Assembly (NCBI RefSeq): GCF_019195455.1
Contig: NZ_JAIMBW010000001.1
Location: 2,294,001 to 2,358,000, forward strand
Direction: 5' to 3'
DNA: 64,000 nt
Origin: Gymnodinialimonas phycosphaerae
Lineage (GTDB): Bacteria; Pseudomonadota; Alphaproteobacteria; Rhodobacterales; Rhodobacteraceae
The notes below the pieces were generated by a model, which ran no database searches, was not told the DNA's origin, and saw only the letters and a program-made list of their open reading frames with translations. Shown one piece after another: positions 26,702 through 35,141 of the stretch. How positions within the stretch are numbered: position 1 is the first letter of the stretch; each line of letters opens with the position of its first letter. The position numbers and the translations under genes were made by a program.

Positions 26702-27436
26702 TCAAGCCGCCACCGCATCCGCCTGGGTCAGAACCCGCTCCTCCAGCCAAAGCTTCCCATCGCGGTAGCCGCCGTGCACGAGGAAGTTGTTTTCGGCGAC
26801 TTCGGGGAAGTCGGTGGCCCAGTCCCGGAAGCGGTCGTTCGTGACGACCTTCGCCCCCAGATCACGGGCCGCGGCAAGAATTGTGGGATCGGCGGGTTCG
26901 CCCTTGCCAACCACAAGGACACGGTCGCCGGGCAGGTTCAGCAGCTTCGCGAAATCCCGGTCGTCGAGATAGCGGTCGCCGAGTTTGTATCCCGCGTTGG
27001 CGTCGAACACGATGCCGGGCTGATACCCCTGCCCTATCAGGGCGGCGACGACCTCTTTCAGGGTCGTCAGGCGGGGCACCTCACCGTTCCAATGCATTAC
27101 GTTGGAGCCGTCGATCACCACATGCCGGGGCGGTGAACGCCGCCAAATCGCCCCGCGCCGGGAAGGACGGGGGCCTTTCTTGCGCGCTGGCGCAGGTATC
27201 TGCGCCTCAGGCGTGGGCGTCTGCGCTACGCGCACGCGCGCGATTGTTTGCGCCTCCTGCACGGGCGCGGGTGCCTTCTTTCGTCCCCACAAGCAGGCCT
27301 TGATGACAAGGTAGAATGCGGCAATGGCCGACAGACCCGAAACCGCCATGGGCAGCGTCAGGGTCGGCCCGCCGAAAGCGTATGACGCGCCCCCGCAGGC
27401 CAGGGATAACAGCAACAAGACAAAAGGAATGCGCAT
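26702..27436 (-). CDS. Membrane-anchored NYN-domain ribonuclease (Zc3h12a-like)
   Basis: A 244-residue protein with two N-terminal TM segments (FVLLLLSLACGGASYAFGG and TLPMAVSGLSAIAAFYLVIKACLWG), a basic Pro/Ala linker (about residues 52-100, PAPARKKGPRPSRRG) and a PIN-like NYN RNase domain. The domain starts HVVIDGSNVMHWNGE (first catalytic Asp and Asn), continues GIVFDANAGYKLGDRYLDDRDFAKLL and VLVVGKGEPADPTILAAARDLGAKVVTNDRFRDWA (further acidic residues), as in RNase_Zc3h12a proteins. Predicted metal-dependent endoribonuclease at the cytoplasmic face of the membrane. Target unknown. Confidence 0.82.
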   Translation of the reverse strand: MRIPFVLLLLSLACGGASYAFGGPTLTLPMAVSGLSAIAAFYLVIKACLWGRKKAPAPVQEAQTIARVRVAQTPTPEAQIPAPARKKGPRPSRRGAIWRRSPPRHVVIDGSNVMHWNGEVPRLTTLKEVVAALIGQGYQPGIVFDANAGYKLGDRYLDDRDFAKLLNLPGDRVLVVGKGEPADPTILAAARDLGAKVVTNDRFRDWATDFPEVAENNFLVHGGYRDGKLWLEERVLTQADAVAA

Positions 27437-27526
27437 CGGGTGGACCTATCCGTTGATATCAACGCAAGATCGCACCCAGAAATGGCATTTTTGCGGCGAA
27501 CTCAGGGGGCCGCCCTGCGTCCGGTG

Positions 27527-28117
27527 TCAGGTTCCGGGCACCACGGTCAGCCCCAGCATACGCCAGTTCTGCATGCCGCCCCGGTAATACTGGATATTCT
27601 CTGCCGGGAAGCCCGCTTCGATCATGCGGCGCGCGGCGGTTGGAGATTGGCCACACCAGGGGCCGTTGCAGAACAGGACGACCGTGGGCAGGTCGCCTTC
27701 GCAAATCCAGCCGTCGAAATCGACCTCACAACCCAACTCGCCCAACCGGTCGGCGGCTTCCGTATAGGGGACCGAGATGGCGCCGGGGATCGTGCCGGCT
27801 TCATGATCCGGGCGGACGCGTCCGTCGATGAGCACGAAACCGGGGTCTTGCAGGGCGGCCAGCACCTCCAATTCGCCCACCGGGGTCACGCCCTCGGCCG
27901 GGATCATCGGCTGGATGCAGAAGTTCGGACAATCGCGCGAGGTCAGGGTCCAGTCGCCCTCAAGGCGGTTCCCCGTGTCCTGATTGCGCATGATCTCAAC
28001 CGGGCCGCTGCCGGTTTCGACGGTCACGGACATGATGTCCGGGGTGATGCCAACGGTATCCGCACCGGCAGCAAACGGGATGCACACCGCAAGGGTGGCT
28101 GCAACAAGACTACGCAT
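27527..28117 (-). CDS. Periplasmic rhodanese-domain protein
   Basis: A 196-residue protein with a signal peptide (MRSLVAATLAVCIPFAAGA). An N-terminal segment with TSRDCPNFCIQP (possible disulphide) precedes a rhodanese domain from about residue 80: DPGFVLIDGRVRPDHEAGTIPGAISVPYTE, then the active-site loop VVLFCNGPWCGQSPTAARRM with the catalytic Cys, and the closing IQYYRGGMQNWRMLGL. Such proteins handle sulfur or act as redox partners in the periplasm. The start follows GGAGGT. The downstream neighbour in its direction is the NYN RNase gene, 90 bases away. Confidence 0.88.
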   Translation of the reverse strand: MRSLVAATLAVCIPFAAGADTVGITPDIMSVTVETGSGPVEIMRNQDTGNRLEGDWTLTSRDCPNFCIQPMIPAEGVTPVGELEVLAALQDPGFVLIDGRVRPDHEAGTIPGAISVPYTEAADRLGELGCEVDFDGWICEGDLPTVVLFCNGPWCGQSPTAARRMIEAGFPAENIQYYRGGMQNWRMLGLTVVPGT

Positions 28118-28227
28118 GAGTACCTCCATGTCTCTCTCATTCAAGACTCCGCATATGTTGCGCATTCGTCAATGGTGCTGGCGTCGCACCCCTTGCCTTC
28201 CGGCCCGTGCACGCCACGTTACGCCCC

Positions 28228-28665
28228 ATGATCCGGATCGCCCTGACACTTGCCCTGACACTCGCCGCACCCGTGGCTTCCGCTTGGGAGGTGGGCCGCG
28301 AGGGGGCGCTGTGCACCCTGACCCATGACGAAGACGGCGCTTCCGTGCGCCTGACATTCGACCCCGGCGTGCCGCTTTACACCATCGCCGTTTCGGGCAC
28401 CGGGCCGTGGCCCGTAGCCGCGCTGTTCAGCATGAGTTTCGACGGCCCCCAACCCAACACGATCCGTACCGATCGCCACGTGCTGTCCCCGGATCGCGAC
28501 ACCCTTAGCGTGGCGGACCGGGGGTTCGGCAACGTGTTGGATGGCCTGCAATACAACGTCACGGCGCGGGCGGTGAGCGGGGCGCAGGTGGTGACGTTCT
28601 CGCTGGAGGGCGCGGGGCCGGAAGTCGCTGCGTTTCGCGCCTGCGGGCAAACACCGTCCGTTTGA
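28228..28665 (+). CDS. Small secreted protein, function unknown
   Basis: A 145-residue protein with a signal peptide (MIRIALTLALTLAAPVASA-WEV). The mature domain reads CTLTHDEDGASVRLTFDPGVPLYTIAVSGTGPWPVAALFSMSF and continues in beta strands to FRACGQ; one Cys near each end could pair. The pattern (small beta domain, Cys at both ends) recurs among Rhodobacteraceae secreted proteins, but I do not recognise a named family. It is divergent from the rhodanese gene across 110 bases. Confidence 0.75.
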   Translation: MIRIALTLALTLAAPVASAWEVGREGALCTLTHDEDGASVRLTFDPGVPLYTIAVSGTGPWPVAALFSMSFDGPQPNTIRTDRHVLSPDRDTLSVADRGFGNVLDGLQYNVTARAVSGAQVVTFSLEGAGPEVAAFRACGQTPSV

Positions 28666-29192
28666 GCGGCCTTTGGCAACCATCCGTTAACCGGAAACGC
28701 GCGAGGGTTGCCCCTGCCCGATGACATGTCGCCCCTCCTCGCCCCGATAGATCCTGCTGCGCAGTGCTGGGGGCGGGCGCGGCTCCTGAGCGGTGATCCC
28801 GGACACGGCGAATCCTTTCGGGCCGATGCCGCACGCTACGCAACCCGATCCAGAGTTTAGTCCCCAGGAAAGCAGGATTATTCCCAGGGAGGGGCCGGAA
28901 CCTGCCCGTCCCAAAGCGATTTCGACCAGTCGCGCCCGTGTGGGCTTGGCGGTTCTGCGCGTGCCTGAGCGACACGATGCTGCGCCAGACCATTAAAATA
29001 TATGGCAGAAATACCGACACCCCCAACATCGCGGGGGTGGCACAGTTGGTGCTTGCGAAGCCCGCCCCCCTGCCCTGCGCCCTCACCTGAACGGCCCCAC
29101 CCGTGGCGTAGCTGCATCGGCCCCGAATTGGCTGGCTTGAAATGCGGCGTTGTTCTTTTGGTTCGCCCCTTGGTTGGTCTATGAGAGGGGGC
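28666..29192. other. Gene-free stretch upstream of yjbH-type genes
   Basis: About 530 bases with no supported gene. Contents are one AT-rich patch (CATTAAAATATATGG near 28990) that could be a promoter, and a G-rich hairpin CCCCCAACATCGCGGGGG near 29020. Frames on both strands are open by chance but lack ribosome binding sites. It probably carries the promoter and a long leader for the YjbH transcript. Confidence 0.4.
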
Positions 29193-29211
29193 GGGCTTTC
29201 AGCCCCTTTTT
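29193..29211 (+). terminator. Intrinsic terminator immediately ahead of the YjbH gene
   Basis: GGGCT-TTC-AGCCC followed by CTTTTTG, 22 bases before the YjbH start codon and pointing into it. It must be either the end of an upstream short transcript or a leader attenuator. Confidence 0.6.
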
Positions 29212-29232
29212 GTGTTTCGTTCGGGATCTGAA

Positions 29233-31416
29233 ATGCCATTTAATCGCGGATATGTGTTTTTGAGCTTGGCGGGTCTGGCTTTGACCTTTCCGGGCCATGC
29301 GAATGAGACACAGAGTTTTTCCGCGCAGGGCTTGGCGGATCGTCCGACATTGAACTCCTACGGATTGCCGGGCTTGATCGACATGCCCACGGCGAATGTC
29401 CTGCCGGACGGAGAGTTGGGCCTTGCGGTGTCCAGCTCTGCGGTTGGCAACCGGGGGACATTGTCGTTCCAGGTATTGCCGAATGTGACCGCGACGTTTC
29501 GCTATGCGGGGATCGACCTGACGCGGGCGGGGATGCGGGATCTGTATTTCGACCGTAGTTTCGACGTGCATTGGCAAGCGCTGGATGAGGACACGTTCGG
29601 CTGGTCCCCGGCAGTGGCGATCGGCATTCGCGACATCGCGGGCACGGGCCTTTACGGCGGTGAATACATCGTGGCGACGCGCCATTTCGGGGCGCGGGAC
29701 CGGGTAGCGGTGACGGCAGGCCTGGGCTGGGGCCGCCTGGGCGAGCGCGATGGGTTCTCCAACCCCTTGGGCGCTATCGATGATCGGTTCGACACCCGGC
29801 CCGGGCGCAGCGTGGGCACCGGCGGCACGGTCAACTTCGATCAGTTTTTCCGCGGCGATGCGGCGGTCTTCGGCGGGATCGAGTGGCAGGCGACGGATCG
29901 GCTGCGGCTGCAGCTAGAGTATTCCTCGGACACCTACAGCATCGAGGCCGCAGACGGGCTGATCGACGCGAGCTCTCCGTTCAACTTCGGTGCGACGTAC
30001 CAGATCACAGACGGGATCCGGGGCGGGGCTTACGTGTTGGGCGGCGACACCATCGGGGTGTCGCTGTCGATGACGCTGAACCCGACCCGGCCACCGGTGC
30101 CCCCCAGCTCGGGCGACGCGGCGCCACGGCCAGTGGCGGTGCGGGCGCCCCAGGCCATGCCTTACGACACGGATTGGGTCAGCCAGCCGGGCGGCGCAGA
30201 GGTGCTACGCGACAACTTCGCGTTGTTGTTCGAAGACCAGGGCCTGCACCTTGAAAACCTGACGATGGATGCGCGCCGGGCCACGATCCGGGTACGCAAC
30301 ACGCAATTCAACCATTCCTCCCAGGCCCTGGGCCGGGTGTTGCGCGCCATGAGCGCGGCACTGCCGCCCTCGGTGGAAGTGTTCGAAGTGATTTTCGTGG
30401 TCGAGGGCCTCGATACGACGCGGGTGCGGGTGGCGCGCACGGATCTTGAAATGCTGGAGTTCGATCCCGGCGGCGCCGAACTGGCCATGGCGGTGGCCGA
30501 GGTGGAAGACGCGCGCGCGATGGCAGACCCGGTGGGTCTGGAAGTGACCACGCCGTCGTCCCGCTTCACCTGGGGCATCGGCCCTTATCTGGAAGCCTCG
30601 GTTTTTGATCCCGACAACCCGATCCTGGTGAATGCGGGCGTCGAGGCCCAGGCCGAATATCGGTTTGGCAGCGGCTTCGTGGCGGAAGGCGCGGTGCGCG
30701 CGGCGCTTGGCGGCAATCTGGACGACTCGCAGATCGTGAATGCCGCTGTGATCCTGCCCGATCCACCACCCGTGGTACGCTCCAACGCGGCGCTTTACCG
30801 CCAGCAGTCGGACTTCTACGTGGAACGGCTGACGCTGGCGCACTTCGGGCGCCCGGCTGAAAACCTCTATTCCCGCGTCAGTTTCGGCTATCTGGAACGG
30901 ATGTATGCCGGCGTGTCAGGCGAATTGCTGTGGCAACCGGCGCATTCGCGGCTGGGGTTGGGGATCGAGGTGAACCACGTCTGGGCGCGGGACTTCGACG
31001 GTGGCTTCGGGCTGCGGGACTACAACGTCACCTCGGGCCATGTCTCGGCCTACTATCGCCTGACCGAGGACTTCGACGTGCAGATCGACGCCGGTCGCTA
31101 CCTCGCGGGTGATTGGGGCGCGACGCTGTCGATTGACCGCACGTTCAACAATGGCTGGCGCGTCGGGGCCTATGCGACCTTCACCGATGTGCCGTTCGAA
31201 AGCTTCGGCGAAGGCTCTTTCGACAAGGGGATCGAGATCGAGATCCCGCTGGCGTGGTTCCTTGGCACCTCCAACCGCCGGACCTCGGATGTCCTGATCC
31301 AGCCAGTCCTGCGCGATGGCGGGGCCCGGGTGCAGGTGGAGGGTCGCCTGCATGATCTGGTGATCGACTACACCCGTCCACGGTTGGAAGACACGGAGGC
31401 GATGATATGGCGTTAA
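29233..31416 (+). CDS. YjbH domain outer-membrane exopolysaccharide protein
   Basis: A 727-residue protein with a signal peptide (residues 1-22, cleavage GHA-NET). The YjbH domain begins SYGLPGLIDMPTANVLPDGELGLAVSS, the family hallmark. The rest is beta-rich with many W/Y-flanked strands and a Pro-rich spacer near residue 285 (NPTRPPVPPSSG), consistent with two linked barrels. E. coli YjbH belongs to the yjbEFGH exopolysaccharide operon and is an outer-membrane component. The 3' end overlaps the next gene by 10 bases, so YjbF is translationally coupled. It heads a polysaccharide region with a Wza-like exporter and glycosyltransferases. Confidence 0.9.
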   Translation: MPFNRGYVFLSLAGLALTFPGHANETQSFSAQGLADRPTLNSYGLPGLIDMPTANVLPDGELGLAVSSSAVGNRGTLSFQVLPNVTATFRYAGIDLTRAGMRDLYFDRSFDVHWQALDEDTFGWSPAVAIGIRDIAGTGLYGGEYIVATRHFGARDRVAVTAGLGWGRLGERDGFSNPLGAIDDRFDTRPGRSVGTGGTVNFDQFFRGDAAVFGGIEWQATDRLRLQLEYSSDTYSIEAADGLIDASSPFNFGATYQITDGIRGGAYVLGGDTIGVSLSMTLNPTRPPVPPSSGDAAPRPVAVRAPQAMPYDTDWVSQPGGAEVLRDNFALLFEDQGLHLENLTMDARRATIRVRNTQFNHSSQALGRVLRAMSAALPPSVEVFEVIFVVEGLDTTRVRVARTDLEMLEFDPGGAELAMAVAEVEDARAMADPVGLEVTTPSSRFTWGIGPYLEASVFDPDNPILVNAGVEAQAEYRFGSGFVAEGAVRAALGGNLDDSQIVNAAVILPDPPPVVRSNAALYRQQSDFYVERLTLAHFGRPAENLYSRVSFGYLERMYAGVSGELLWQPAHSRLGLGIEVNHVWARDFDGGFGLRDYNVTSGHVSAYYRLTEDFDVQIDAGRYLAGDWGATLSIDRTFNNGWRVGAYATFTDVPFESFGEGSFDKGIEIEIPLAWFLGTSNRRTSDVLIQPVLRDGGARVQVEGRLHDLVIDYTRPRLEDTEAMIWR

Positions 31417-32102
31417 GGGCCCCCTGTTTGTCTCGCCTCGCCGCGCTGCTGGCGGTAGCGACGCTGTCGGCCTGCGGCGCGGCGGCCGATGACCCCCTTC
31501 TGGGGGTGGCCCGCGGCCTCGTGCAGGGCGTGTTCAACCGCGACGCCGAGGTGACCACCGTCGACCCCCGTCAGGTGCTGACGCGCGACATCATCAACCA
31601 GGCGGGACTGCCGCTGATCCTGGTCGAACGCCACGCCACGGGCACCGGCGTGACGATGGTGCGCAGCGCGGTGAACGGCACAGATGAGACCTGGCAAGGC
31701 GATGGCGGGGCCGCGTTCACGCTAAGCCGCGAGGGCGTTTTGCGGGCAACCCGCGGGGCCGGGGCGGATCTCTATGCTGCGGATATCGCCGGCACGCGGG
31801 CCGCGCTGGCGGGGGGGCGAACCGGCACGGTCGGGCGGCTCCACGTCCATGTGGCGGGCGACCTTGAGCAGCGGCAAACAAGCTTCCGCTGCGAAATCAC
31901 GCGCGGGGGCCAGGAGCGGATCGAGATCTTTGGCCAGGCCCGGGTTCTGACACGGGTCACAGAGGCCTGTCACCGGGATCCTGCGGGGGATTACGGGTTC
32001 GAGAACCGGTATTGGGTGGATTCCAGCGGCTTTGCCTGGGTGTCCGAGCAATGGGCGGGTCCGGAATTGGGGACGTTCCGAATTGAGCGATTGTTTCGAT
32101 AG
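31407..32102 (+). CDS. YjbF/GfcB family lipoprotein
   Basis: A 231-residue lipoprotein: the signal peptide ends LAVATLSACGAA, with lipobox L-S-A-C and lipidated Cys at residue 22. The body VTTVDPRQVLTRDIINQAGLPLILVERHATGTGVTMVRSAVNGTDETWQGD and the C-terminal YGFENRYWVDSSGFAWVSEQWAGPELGTFRIERL match YjbF/GfcB (group 4 capsule) proteins. It is likely anchored to the outer membrane and acts with YjbH in polysaccharide export. The start ATG lies within the last codons of the YjbH gene. Confidence 0.9.
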   Translation: MALRAPCLSRLAALLAVATLSACGAAADDPLLGVARGLVQGVFNRDAEVTTVDPRQVLTRDIINQAGLPLILVERHATGTGVTMVRSAVNGTDETWQGDGGAAFTLSREGVLRATRGAGADLYAADIAGTRAALAGGRTGTVGRLHVHVAGDLEQRQTSFRCEITRGGQERIEIFGQARVLTRVTEACHRDPAGDYGFENRYWVDSSGFAWVSEQWAGPELGTFRIERLFR

Positions 32103-32232
32103 CGCCCTCTTTGCGGGGCAATGAACGCCACATCTTACCGGGCTTTTAATCACAGCCCGCAAAGACAGATTGTCAGGGCAGGGGTCCTGCGCTACGAATG
32201 CACTAGAAATTAAACCCATTTGGAGCTTCGCC

Positions 32233-32436
32233 ATGAAAAAAGTGCTTCTGACGACCGCATTTATCGCCGCTCTTGGCACCTCTGCCACGGCCCAGGGCAT
32301 CACGCCCGTGACCACAGCGCCCGCCACCGACGTCACCGTCGGCACCATGGTGGCGCAAACCGGCCTTCTGATCGGGCTCGGCACGGTTGCCGTGATCATC
32401 GCGGCCGCAGCGTCCAGCAGCGACGGCACCAACTAA
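32233..32436 (+). CDS. YjbE-like small secreted protein
   Basis: A 67-residue peptide with a signal sequence (MKKVLLTTAFIAALGTSATA-QGI) and a short Thr/Val/Ala mature region ending in a hydrophobic stretch GLLIGLGTVAVIIAAAASSSDGTN. This is the design of E. coli YjbE (about 80 residues, signal plus Ala/Gly/Ser/Thr-rich tail), and the context with YjbF and YjbH supports it. It lies 130 bases after YjbF and ends in a strong terminator, so it may be the last gene of the operon. Confidence 0.7.
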   Translation: MKKVLLTTAFIAALGTSATAQGITPVTTAPATDVTVGTMVAQTGLLIGLGTVAVIIAAAASSSDGTN

Positions 32437-32471
32437 GCCGCCTGCCGCCAGACGGCGGACCGGTGACTGAC

Positions 32472-32510
32472 AAAAAAGCCCCGCCGGGTGTGATCCGGCC
32501 GGGGCTTTTT
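32472..32510 (+). terminator. Intrinsic terminator after the YjbE-like gene
   Basis: A hairpin AGCCCCG-CCGG / CCGG-CCGGGGCT with loop GTGTGAT is followed by five T; A-rich sequence precedes it, so it can work in both directions. Confidence 0.85.
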
Positions 32511-32533
32511 CGTGTCTGGTGTGCGGGGCGCTG

Positions 32534-32703
32534 GGGGCGGCTTTTGGGTTGCGCGCACCGGGTCCCAAAACCGGTTCCCACTTTTGGGGGGGCAGCCTTT
32601 TTATTGCGCGCACCTGATCCCAAAACCGGCTCCCACTTTTGGGGGTGCAGCCTTTTGATTACGCGCACCTGATCCCAAAACCGGTTCCCACTTTTGGGGG
32701 TGC
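32534..32703. repeat. 55-bp tandem repeat, three copies plus a partial
   Basis: Units start at 32551, 32606 and 32661 (period exactly 55), with a partial unit at 32534-32550. Each contains CGCGCACC, then CCCAAAACCGG(T/C)TCCCAC and TTTTGGG, where CCCAAAA and TTTTGGG form a 7-bp stem around an 11-base loop. Copies differ at few positions. The core is similar to an intergenic palindrome widespread in alphaproteobacterial genomes (from memory). The array sits between the YjbE terminator and the 3' end of the convergent export gene. Confidence 0.9.
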
Positions 32704-32708
32704 GCTTG

Positions 32709-34070
32709 TCAGTTCACCGCCGCCGCGCCAAGGTTGATCACCGTCGGCGTGATCTGGTTGATCACCCGGCTCCACCGCGTCACCGGCTGTTCGGCCACGA
32801 ACACCACATCGCCGGGGCGCAGTTCCAGCCGCGTCGCCAGCACCAGGTTGGCCGCGTTCGAGCCGTCCAGCCGGTAGGCCGTCACCGTGCTGGCGTAGGA
32901 GGAATTCTCCTGCGCGCGCATCAGGTAGATCTGCGACGGGTTGCCGGTGCTGGCGCTCCAGCCGCCCGCGTCGAACAGGGCGTCGGCCAGGACCGCGCGG
33001 TTCTCGAACGGCAACTCGAACCGGCCGGGCGTGGTCACTTCGCCTGCGATATAGACGAACTCTCCGCCCTCGGCCCCGAACTCGACGCGGTCGCGGAAGT
33101 TCTGGCGGCTTTCTTCCAGGGCGCCCCGGCGGATCGAGACCTCGGTCTGCAACTCGGCGATGGCATTGGCGCGCGCACTCTGCGTGTACTCGGCCCGCGC
33201 GATGACCTCTTCGAAATAGGCCTGGGCCTGGTCGAAATCATAGGCGGTGTCGACGAACAGGCTGTCGCCGTCGACCAGGCGGATGCGCTGCAGGCCCTGG
33301 TCGGAATAGAGGTCCGAAGTTGGGATTTGGTAAAGATTGCCGTCGCGGTAGATGCGGATCACGGCGAAGTCGTCCGAGGTGATGTCGAGCCCGCCCGCCG
33401 AGGCCAGAACCTCGGCCAGGTAGACCGGCGTCATGCCCACGGGCACCACGCCCGGGTTGCGCACCGCGCCGCCCACCGAGATCCGCTGGGAGTTGAACTC
33501 GGCCACTTCCAGGCTGAACGAGGGGTCGATGCGGGCGGCGATCAGGCGTTCAAAAATGGCGTCTTCGGCCTCGGCGAGGGTCATGTCGCCCACGGTGATG
33601 CGGCCCACGTCGGGGATCGCAATGTCGCCGTCGTCCTGCACGGTATAGCCTTGGCGCTGGTTCTGGGCGGCGACCAGCCCGGCGAGTTCCTCAACGGTCG
33701 ATTCGCCGCGCGGCGTGGCCAGCAGCAGCACATCGCCGACGCCGATCCGGTAGGAGCCGGGGTTGACCGCGGGCGGCACCCGCAATTCCACCGCGCCGGG
33801 GCGGGCTTGGGCGTCGAACACCGGATCCGGCAGCCGCGCCGCCCCGCGTGGGCCAGTGGTCCCGCCCGCAATCCGCGAAAACGCCGCCGGCAGATCCTGC
33901 GGCTGATAGGCCGAGCGGTTCGCATGGGTCACAACCGCAGGCGACAGATCCACCACCTGAACCCCGTCGTCCCCCCCAAAACCAGACACGTCCGGCGACA
34001 CATACGCCGACCCGCACGCCCCCAAGACAATTACAAACATGCATGCAAGCGCATTGCGAAGTCTGAACAT
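32709..34070 (-). CDS. Polysaccharide export lipoprotein (Wza/OPX family)
   Basis: A 453-residue lipoprotein (MFRLRNALACMFVIVLGACGS, lipidated Cys at residue 19). The Poly_export domain is at about 105-190 (GSYRIGVGDVLLLATPRG, DDGDIAIPDVGRITVGDMTLAEAEDAIFERL), followed by SLBB domains (RISVGGAVRNPGVVPVG-MTPVYLAEVLASAGG and FVYIAGEVTTPGRFELPFENRAVLADALFDAGGW). A charged helical insertion lies between the SLBBs (about 290-340). It would form the outer-membrane exit pore for exopolysaccharide. It is convergent with the YjbH-F-E genes; no Wzc tyrosine kinase is nearby. Confidence 0.95.
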   Translation of the reverse strand: MFRLRNALACMFVIVLGACGSAYVSPDVSGFGGDDGVQVVDLSPAVVTHANRSAYQPQDLPAAFSRIAGGTTGPRGAARLPDPVFDAQARPGAVELRVPPAVNPGSYRIGVGDVLLLATPRGESTVEELAGLVAAQNQRQGYTVQDDGDIAIPDVGRITVGDMTLAEAEDAIFERLIAARIDPSFSLEVAEFNSQRISVGGAVRNPGVVPVGMTPVYLAEVLASAGGLDITSDDFAVIRIYRDGNLYQIPTSDLYSDQGLQRIRLVDGDSLFVDTAYDFDQAQAYFEEVIARAEYTQSARANAIAELQTEVSIRRGALEESRQNFRDRVEFGAEGGEFVYIAGEVTTPGRFELPFENRAVLADALFDAGGWSASTGNPSQIYLMRAQENSSYASTVTAYRLDGSNAANLVLATRLELRPGDVVFVAEQPVTRWSRVINQITPTVINLGAAAVN

Positions 34071-34364
34071 GGGCCACCCTCCTCTTGCCTGTCAGCGAAT
34101 CCCGACCGGCGCGAATTCCTCGGGTTTTCTTATACCCTTCGCAACAAACACACACCGCAGACTCCCGTGGGCGGGGCACCTTTTGTCAAACCGCGATGCA
34201 ATCAAGACACGATAAACGACACACCAAACAGGGCACATAGGCCTGTAGGGCAATTATCGGATTGCACATCATCCCGAGACGGCTTTTGATCACGGGCCAA
34301 GGAATTCTAGTCGGCGGGACGTCGCCGGTAGGGCCCGAGAGGGGCCGACAGGGAAAGACGAATC

Positions 34365-35105
34365 ATGACGCAGTGGACGGGCCCTGCTCCGGATGAAGTG
34401 GTCTACGTCGTGGGCGACATTCACGGCAGCATCGACAAGTTAGAGACGTTGCTAAGCCGAATTGACGCCGATACCGCAGCCCATGCCGGTATCGACAGCA
34501 GGGTCGTGTTCGTCGGAGACTACATCGATCGCGGTGAATCCAGCGCAGATGTGTTGCGTTTCATGGCCGATATCACGGCCGCCTACCCCGACAGGCTGAT
34601 CGGGTTGATCGGCAATCATGAACGGATGTTGCTGGACTTCCTGGCCGACCCCACCGGCTCTGCCAAGCGCTGGATTCGCCACGGAGGCTTGCAGACGCTT
34701 GCCAGTTTTGGCGTCGGGGCGGGTTTGACGACGGATAGTCGCGGCGCCGGAGAGCTTTTGGACGCCGCCGGGGACCTGATGGACGCCATGGGTCAGGACC
34801 TGGTGGACTGGATCAGGGAATTGCCGCTGTCGTGGACATCGGGCAACCTTTGGGTGGTGCACGCCGGAGCAGATCCCGCGGTTTCGATGCCGCGACAATC
34901 GCCCAAAACGCTCATGTGGGGGGTGGGCAGCTTCCTGAAAGAGGAACGCCAAGACGGCCAATGGGTGGCATTCGGCCACCATGTCTTTGAGGCCCCCTAT
35001 GCGGAAGCGGGCCGGATCGCCGTCGATACCGGTGCGGTCTATGGCGGGGAGATGACGGCCGCGCGCATCGATCCTTCAGGGGACGTGAGGTTTATCAGCA
35101 GCTAG
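34365..35105 (+). CDS. PPP-type metallophosphoesterase (protein phosphatase-like)
   Basis: A 246-residue calcineurin-fold phosphatase. The three metal motifs are intact: VVGDIHGSIDKL (GDxHG), VFVGDYIDRGESS (GDxxDRG) and LIGNHERML (GNHE), followed by WVVHAGADP and VAFGHHVFEAPY for the two further His ligands. This is the signature of bacterial PPP Ser/Thr phosphatases and of ApaH-like enzymes. Placement between exopolysaccharide genes suggests control of export or synthesis, which is inference. Confidence 0.9.
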   Translation: MTQWTGPAPDEVVYVVGDIHGSIDKLETLLSRIDADTAAHAGIDSRVVFVGDYIDRGESSADVLRFMADITAAYPDRLIGLIGNHERMLLDFLADPTGSAKRWIRHGGLQTLASFGVGAGLTTDSRGAGELLDAAGDLMDAMGQDLVDWIRELPLSWTSGNLWVVHAGADPAVSMPRQSPKTLMWGVGSFLKEERQDGQWVAFGHHVFEAPYAEAGRIAVDTGAVYGGEMTAARIDPSGDVRFISS

Positions 35106-35141
35106 CGGGGCATCCGCCACGCGTCGGCACGTCCGGGGATG

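Noticed and set aside
32551..32703. CRISPR array
   Set aside because: The 55-base units are contiguous without unique spacers, and no cas genes are present.
32694..34289. Plus-strand frame of 531 codons across the Wza-type gene
   Set aside because: Antisense shadow of a clear OPX lipoprotein; composition is not protein-like.
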